20,147 nucleotides of DNA from an uncultured Streptococcus sp. (GTDB taxonomy: Bacteria > Bacillota > Bacilli > Lactobacillales > Streptococcaceae), in NCBI GenBank assembly GCA_902479835.1, contig CABSQC010000001.1:1-20147 (forward strand), read 5' to 3'. Made by a program: the position numbers and the translations under genes. The notes under the pieces were generated by a model that was not told where the DNA came from, did no database searches, and saw only the letters and a list, made by a program, of their open reading frames with translations. Below, piece by piece: positions 15,629-20,147 of this stretch (its first letter is position 1; every line of letters begins with the position of its first letter).

Positions 15629-16732
15629 TTAGAACAATTCAAGCGCAATCATGGTTGTCATGGTTGCATCGTAATAGTTGTTCAGAGGTAGATCTTGTGT
15701 GAAGATATACTTATTCTGTTGCACCAACTTCAGATAGCCTTTTTCGTGTTCAGAAGCATAGACTATCGGTGCTAAAAAACTTGCTGCCTGATGATTGTTC
15801 AAGGCCTTTCCTTTCAAGTCATAACCCGCGTACAGGTTTCTTTGACTCTTGAAAAAGTTAAGCATCTTTTTCACCAATTTTTGACTGGTTGCATCCTTAC
15901 TTTGAACAAGGTTATATGGAAGGCGACAAGCATTATACGAGTAGGCTCCATCATACTTGGATTCAATCGTCTTTGGATCCGCTACGCGCGTTCCTTGCTC
16001 ATCTACCCAGATGAAATCAGGTAGTAAACCTGTTTTTGTTTGGGAGCTGATCGTTTGGAGTTGCTGCAACATCTTTTCTTTGATGTCCAACCACTTCGAA
16101 TCTTTTGTCACTTCATAAAAGATCTGGAATTGCGCTGGCAGTGTATCAGACGTCCGCATCAAATGATAGAATTCCGAATCCTGATTGGCCCAATTTCCCA
16201 CCGTTAACACACCGGTTTCTTCATTGTAGTTGTGTGCGAGAATATCTTCTAAAATCGCTTTGGCTTGAGCCTGGTAGTCTTTGGCTTGCTTTGGCCATTG
16301 CTGAGCAGCTTTTAGAAGAGCATAGGCAATATAGAGATCTCCATCTGTGGCGTTATGGTCCTCATCCTTTGCTTTTCCATTGCTGATGGTTTGTTTCCAA
16401 GACATCAATTGGGTACCTTCCAAGCGATGATTTAGATAATATTGATAGAGTCTGTCAAAGTCTGCTTGTTGGGCTTGTCCTTTTTTAGCAGCCGCAACAG
16501 TAATGAGCATTCCATAACTTTGCGCTTCGGATAAAACCACCGTTTGATTGCTATCATTGGTGGTTCGAACATAGGATTCTTTCCCTTTTGAAACAACAAA
16601 ATGCTCATTCCACTGACGGTAAATTCGATTTCGCATCTCCACTTTACTTCTCGTTCTCGCTAAAAATAAGGTCAAACAGAAAATGCAAAGGATGACTAGA
16701 AACCATACATATCTCATCTTTTTCGTATTCAT
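15629..16732 (-). CDS. Membrane-anchored GH8 family glycanase
   Basis: The 367-residue protein has an N-terminal signal anchor (about residues 7-25) and an extracellular glycoside hydrolase family 8 domain. The GH8 acid is Glu69 in VLSEAQSYGM (67-75), followed by the conserved Asp pair in NATDGDLYIAYALL and the family block SYNACRLPYNL (265-275). Family members cut beta-1,4 glucans, xylan or chitosan; BcsZ and PssZ do this inside exopolysaccharide operons, trimming or releasing the polymer. Asn267 occupies the place where many GH8 enzymes have the catalytic Asp. It starts 8 bases after the synthase, with AGGAGAA as ribosome site, and ends the operon. The natural substrate is inferred to be the operon's own product. 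Confidence 0.87.
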   Translation of the reverse strand: MNTKKMRYVWFLVILCIFCLTLFLARTRSKVEMRNRIYRQWNEHFVVSKGKESYVRTTNDSNQTVVLSEAQSYGMLITVAAAKKGQAQQADFDRLYQYYLNHRLEGTQLMSWKQTISNGKAKDEDHNATDGDLYIAYALLKAAQQWPKQAKDYQAQAKAILEDILAHNYNEETGVLTVGNWANQDSEFYHLMRTSDTLPAQFQIFYEVTKDSKWLDIKEKMLQQLQTISSQTKTGLLPDFIWVDEQGTRVADPKTIESKYDGAYSYNACRLPYNLVQSKDATSQKLVKKMLNFFKSQRNLYAGYDLKGKALNNHQAASFLAPIVYASEHEKGYLKLVQQNKYIFTQDLPLNNYYDATMTTMIALELF

Positions 16733-16740
16733 AATTTCTC

Positions 16741-18051
16741 CTATCCTGCGAATCGTTTTGTTTTAACCCATTTAGTTTCTTTCCGGTGCAATAGTTTATC
16801 CATCACAATCGAAGAGATGGCATCAATCGATACAATGATAAACAGTTGAGAATAGGTGAAGTAGGCAGCTAAGGCCAACCAAATTTGCTTGGTAGTTGCT
16901 TGACCAAATTGTGAGGCAAGAGCCACATTAATCTGAAGTAAGTAGAGCCCAATCATCAAGATCCAATTGAACAACATCAATTGCGCAATATAGATATTTT
17001 CTGAATCAAAGGCAAATGGAATTTGCACGCCTGGCACCACTGTATGGAGACACATGGCCAGAATATTGGCAAAAAAGATCAAGTCTGATAACACAATAGC
17101 TGCATTGAACCAGAAGAAGATACAGGAATAGTTGGTCACTTCTAACTTCACGCGCCAATTTCCCTTACCAAATAAATGCTTGAAGTTGGAAAGAACCACT
17201 TCATAATTTCCTTTGGCCCAACGTTTCCGCTGCATATAATAACTCTTCAGAGTTTCCGGCTCTTGTTGGAAAGCTTCTGAATTATAGGCTAGAGCAATCA
17301 ACTTCCCACTTTGCATAATCTTAAAGGAAATATCAGTATCCTCTGTTAAGGCACCGTTTTTCCATCCCCCAATACTCTTGACAAATTCAGTTTGAATAAT
17401 GAAGTTGGTTCCTGGAATCCGTCCAATCTTAAAGAGATGCCACATGCCTACATGGTGAACCCGTTGGGTGACGACAATTTCTTGGTTGATACAGCGGGTC
17501 AAGAAGTTTTGACCGGCATTCCGCGTTTTATTGCGACCAAAAGAAGCCACATGACGCTCCGGATCTTTGAGCACTTCTTTCACAAGGAAATAAAGAGCAT
17601 TCTTTTCAGGCATGGCATCTGCATCATAGACACAGATATAGTCTCCGGTCGCCATGGCCAAAGCGTCATTTAACACACCGGCTTTCCCACCTGTCCCACT
17701 GCGATTGATAATGGTCAAATCACGTCCTGCATACTCTGGCAATGCTTTAACTGCCAAACACTCTTCATAAGTGCGATCGGAACAATTATCCGCAAACAGT
17801 AGTAATTCTACACGATCATGTGGGTAGTTCAAATCAAGGATCGCTTTGGCTGTCTGTGCAATAACCACATCCTCATTATGGGCAGGTACGACGATCGTCA
17901 CTTTTGGATAATAAGGAAGCGGATCCGTATTGACACGAAAATCACTGTGTTTAAACCAAAAATGAACGGCTGAAAAGAGGATTACTAGGCCCCAGGCTAA
18001 GGACAGCCAAATCGAAATCAAGGCAATAATCATCACAATTTGACTAATCAT
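16741..18051 (-). CDS. Processive family 2 glycosyltransferase (BcsA/IcaA-like polysaccharide synthase)
   Basis: The 436-residue membrane protein should polymerise a beta-linked polysaccharide at the cytoplasmic face and move it through its own channel. Order: N-terminal membrane segment (about 5-30), a GT-A domain with VVPAHNE (54-60), FADNCSD (86-92), DAD 143-145, TED 236-238 and the processivity motif QRKRW (274-278), then three hydrophobic blocks (about 308-336, 355-382, 390-415). There is no PilZ domain. The ATG at 18051 is chosen because it follows AAGGCGG and overlaps the upstream small gene as ATGATTAG; an in-frame GTG at 18081 would lie within that gene. The donor sugar is not readable from sequence; UDP-ManNAc or UDP-GlcNAc is inferred from the epimerase. 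Confidence 0.9.
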   Translation of the reverse strand: MISQIVMIIALISIWLSLAWGLVILFSAVHFWFKHSDFRVNTDPLPYYPKVTIVVPAHNEDVVIAQTAKAILDLNYPHDRVELLLFADNCSDRTYEECLAVKALPEYAGRDLTIINRSGTGGKAGVLNDALAMATGDYICVYDADAMPEKNALYFLVKEVLKDPERHVASFGRNKTRNAGQNFLTRCINQEIVVTQRVHHVGMWHLFKIGRIPGTNFIIQTEFVKSIGGWKNGALTEDTDISFKIMQSGKLIALAYNSEAFQQEPETLKSYYMQRKRWAKGNYEVVLSNFKHLFGKGNWRVKLEVTNYSCIFFWFNAAIVLSDLIFFANILAMCLHTVVPGVQIPFAFDSENIYIAQLMLFNWILMIGLYLLQINVALASQFGQATTKQIWLALAAYFTYSQLFIIVSIDAISSIVMDKLLHRKETKWVKTKRFAG

Positions 18052-18184
18052 GGTCCACCGCCTTAAAGTTTTTATTGACACGGCGGTAAATCACCGTATA
18101 AGCTACAAATAATACAATAAAGCACAAGGCAAAAAATACACTGATGCCTACAGCTATATTAAAAAATATATTTGTAAGAGACAT
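18044..18184 (-). CDS. 46-residue single-pass membrane peptide in the polysaccharide operon
   Basis: This small gene begins with ATG at 18184, five bases after a strong AGGAGG ribosome site, and ends with TAG at 18044, overlapping the synthase start by eight bases. The peptide begins MSLTNIFFNIAVG, has one long hydrophobic helix (about residues 6-31), then a basic, polar tail with YRRVNKNFKAVDHD. I do not recognise a family. Its position between a putative regulatory protein and the synthase, and the tight spacing (nine bases from the gene before), suggest a synthase accessory subunit. It may be missed by standard gene calling because of its size. The coding case rests on the ribosome site, overlap and membrane character. 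Confidence 0.75.
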   Translation of the reverse strand: MSLTNIFFNIAVGISVFFALCFIVLFVAYTVIYRRVNKNFKAVDHD

Positions 18185-18193
18185 GTTTTCCTC

Positions 18194-18982
18194 CTAATAT
18201 TCCACAATAATATCTGTTTCAAGTTGACGTTTTAAGTAACGAATCATTTCTTTATAGCGATGGTATTTGGTTCGATTGGATTGATCCACTACAAGAAAGC
18301 CGGACTGAAATTGGATGGCTTGCACCCCATCTTCGCCTTGGAACACCAGTCCTTCCAACTGTGGTTTTAAGACTGTCATATAATCGCCCTTCAGATCCCG
18401 CTCGCTATCAGAAGATAAGATCAAGAAATTACCGTCTGATACATAATACAAGCTTTCATTTGGCTTTAGATGATGCGTTACCAAATAGTTGATTTGGTTC
18501 AAGGTCCGATTATATTCTCTCGGCTGCAATTGGAAGAACAATTCCTCGTGCGACCAGTGAATGAGTAAGGCTTGAATCGTATCATTGGTTTCCCCACCAT
18601 AAGAAGCGATGCGGTTGCGGTAATCTGCGTAAGCTTCTGGCTCTTGATCCTTCACTTTTGCAATCTCTTTAAAGAGGTGGTAGCGAATTTGGGTCAAAAT
18701 TCCAATCAAGATTGGAAAACTAAAGAGCAGAAGCAAGGCTTGATGAAATGGGATATAGACAACACCCGCCACCAAAAAGACAATCCCTAGGGCAAATGAC
18801 AACAGGATGGTCCATGTCAACAACAAATCTGATAAAACAATAGCAGAAAATAATCCTAAAACAAAGAATAATCCTTCTTCAATCAGAATCTCTCTTGCAA
18901 AAAACAAGCAGTAAAGTAAAAGAAGTACTTCGAAAACAATCAAAATTAGCAACCATCTACTTAACTTTTCCGTTTTTTTCAT
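18194..18982 (-). CDS. Membrane protein with a degenerate GGDEF-like domain
   Basis: The 262-residue protein has about four membrane segments within residues 9-97 and a soluble C-terminal domain (about 135-262). That domain has the order and spacing of a GGDEF fold: a hydrophobic strand QALLIHW, a helix, then VSDGNFLIL (181-189) in the place of the GGDEF signature. SDGNF (182-186) lacks the catalytic residues, so it cannot be a cyclase. Five residues before it lies KPNE (173-176), a conservative form of the RxxD inhibitory site that binds c-di-GMP. The layout resembles PelD without its GAF domain. It starts directly after the wecB TAA with GGGAGAG upstream. Role inferred: gating the synthase. 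The GGDEF assignment is by eye and needs a profile test. Confidence 0.62.
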   Translation of the reverse strand: MKKTEKLSRWLLILIVFEVLLLLYCLFFAREILIEEGLFFVLGLFSAIVLSDLLLTWTILLSFALGIVFLVAGVVYIPFHQALLLLFSFPILIGILTQIRYHLFKEIAKVKDQEPEAYADYRNRIASYGGETNDTIQALLIHWSHEELFFQLQPREYNRTLNQINYLVTHHLKPNESLYYVSDGNFLILSSDSERDLKGDYMTVLKPQLEGLVFQGEDGVQAIQFQSGFLVVDQSNRTKYHRYKEMIRYLKRQLETDIIVEY

Positions 18983-20137
18983 TTATTCTTTCTCTCCCTC
19001 ATGAAATTCTTCAGCAGCATCTCCCTGGCCAAAGTAATGTTTAATAGCTTGCACGATTCGCTCAGAAGCTCTTCCATCTCCATAAGGATTTCGGGCATTT
19101 GCCATTTCTAGATAAAGATGTTCGTTGGTTAAGAGCTCCGTCATCGTGGATTTGACGACGGCAGGATCCGTACCAACTAATTTCAAAGTCCCTGCTTTGA
19201 CCCCTTCTGGGCGTTCTGTTGTATCACGCAATACCAATACCGGTTTCCCCAATGATGGTGCTTCTTCTTGTACCCCACCTGAATCCGACATGATAAAGTA
19301 ACTTCTCGAAGCCAAGTTGTGGAAGTCAAGCACATCTAAAGGTGCAATGAGATGGATCCGATCATGATCTCCTAATAGATCGTTTGCCGCCTCTTGTACC
19401 GCTGGACTAAGATGCACTGGATAAACCACTTCAATATCCGGTTCTTGATCCACCATTTCTCTCAGAGCTCCAAAGACCGCTCTCATGGGAGCTCCTTGAT
19501 TTTCTCTTCGATGCATGGTGACAAGGATGATTTTTTTAGCTGGATCTAATTGATCCAGTACTTCGTGATGATAGTTCTCTTGAACCGTGAGTTTCAGCGC
19601 ATCAATAGCAGTATTTCCTGTCACCACAATAGAGGATTCCGGATGATTTTCTTTTAAGAGATTGGCCTTACTTTCGCCAGTCGGCGCAAAATACAGATCC
19701 GCTAGATCATCCGTCATTTGACGGTTCATCTCTTCTGGATACGGAGAATATTTATCAAAGGTTCTCAAACCAGCTTCGACGTGACCAATGCGGACTTGAT
19801 TGTAAAAGGCAACCAAACTCGCCGCAAAGGTAGTGGTCGTATCTCCATGAACGAGCACCATATCTGGCTTTTCTTTTTTGATAACTGGATCTAATTGATT
19901 CAGAATTTTAGAGGTAATGTCTAATAAGGTCTGGCTTTTCCCCATAATATCCAAATCGTAATCAGGTACGATGTTAAAGGTTTCTAAAACCTGGTCCAGC
20001 ATTTGACGGTGCTGGGCAGTGACCACTGTGATGGTCTCAATAACCTCCTTTTGTTTTTGCAACTCCAATACCAAAAGGGCCATTTTGATGGCCTCCGGTC
20101 GGGTTCCAAACACAACCATAATTTTCAATTTTCCCAT
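18983..20137 (-). CDS. wecB: UDP-N-acetylglucosamine 2-epimerase (non-hydrolysing)
   Basis: The 384-residue cytoplasmic enzyme interconverts UDP-GlcNAc and UDP-ManNAc. The WecB/MnaA signature is intact: FGTRPEAIKM with Lys18, VHGDTTTT with Asp99, HVEAGLRT with Glu121, YPEEMNRQ, TMHRREN with His209, and SDSGGVQEEAPSLGKPVLVLR near the C-terminus, split here as SDSGGVQEE and GKPVLVLR blocks. Length is usual. A GGAGAAG site lies just before the ATG at 20137, at the window edge, so the operon promoter and any upstream genes are outside. It is fused end-to-end with the next gene (TAA then ATG), so it is likely dedicated to the polysaccharide below rather than to teichoic acid. Confidence 0.94.
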   Translation of the reverse strand: MGKLKIMVVFGTRPEAIKMALLVLELQKQKEVIETITVVTAQHRQMLDQVLETFNIVPDYDLDIMGKSQTLLDITSKILNQLDPVIKKEKPDMVLVHGDTTTTFAASLVAFYNQVRIGHVEAGLRTFDKYSPYPEEMNRQMTDDLADLYFAPTGESKANLLKENHPESSIVVTGNTAIDALKLTVQENYHHEVLDQLDPAKKIILVTMHRRENQGAPMRAVFGALREMVDQEPDIEVVYPVHLSPAVQEAANDLLGDHDRIHLIAPLDVLDFHNLASRSYFIMSDSGGVQEEAPSLGKPVLVLRDTTERPEGVKAGTLKLVGTDPAVVKSTMTELLTNEHLYLEMANARNPYGDGRASERIVQAIKHYFGQGDAAEEFHEGEKE

Positions 20138-20147
20138 AAACTTCTCC

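Overview
The window reads as chromosomal DNA of a Streptococcus, most likely a viridans species of the mitis/sanguinis type; species is not settled. The basis is the genus-typical sulA-sulB-sulC-sulD folate order (folP, folC, folE, FolB-FolK fusion), a comG operon followed by a methyltransferase gene and ackA, streptococcal ComX-type cin-boxes, and moderate G+C. No rRNA, tRNA, insertion sequence, integrase or CRISPR array is visible.

Layout from left to right. Positions 1-1391 (minus strand): the first codons of what looks like ssbB behind a cin-box, then an operon of a DUF4651 protein, a thioredoxin-like protein and YtpR. Positions 1498-4291 (plus strand): pepA and a UPF0371/DUF1846 protein, each with its own extended -10 promoter and terminator. 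Positions 4356-8015 (minus): the dihydrofolate operon folP-folC-folE-sulD. Positions 8168-10165 (minus): a CPBP membrane protease-like protein and acetate kinase. Positions 10217-14962 (minus): the competence pseudopilus operon comGA to comGG plus a methyltransferase, driven by a second cin-box. Positions 15020-15441: a DUF1033 gene with its own promoter. Positions 15570-20137 (minus): a compact polysaccharide operon.

The polysaccharide operon is the least ordinary part. In order of transcription it encodes a UDP-GlcNAc 2-epimerase, a membrane protein ending in what looks like a degenerate GGDEF domain, an unlisted 46-residue single-pass membrane peptide, a processive BcsA-like family 2 glycosyltransferase and a membrane-anchored GH8 glycanase. 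This is the parts list of a synthase-dependent exopolysaccharide, and the epimerase suggests an N-acetylmannosamine-containing product, as in the Listeria Pss system. The degenerate GGDEF keeps a conservative version of the c-di-GMP inhibitory-site motif (KxxE instead of RxxD at exact spacing), which is notable because most streptococci are thought to lack c-di-GMP signalling.

Two late-competence loci (ssbB and comG) carry the same TTCGAATA box with almost the same distance to the start codon, so DNA uptake and single-strand protection should be co-induced by ComX. The DUF4651 operon has a near-consensus promoter placed so close to its ATG that its mRNA may be leaderless.
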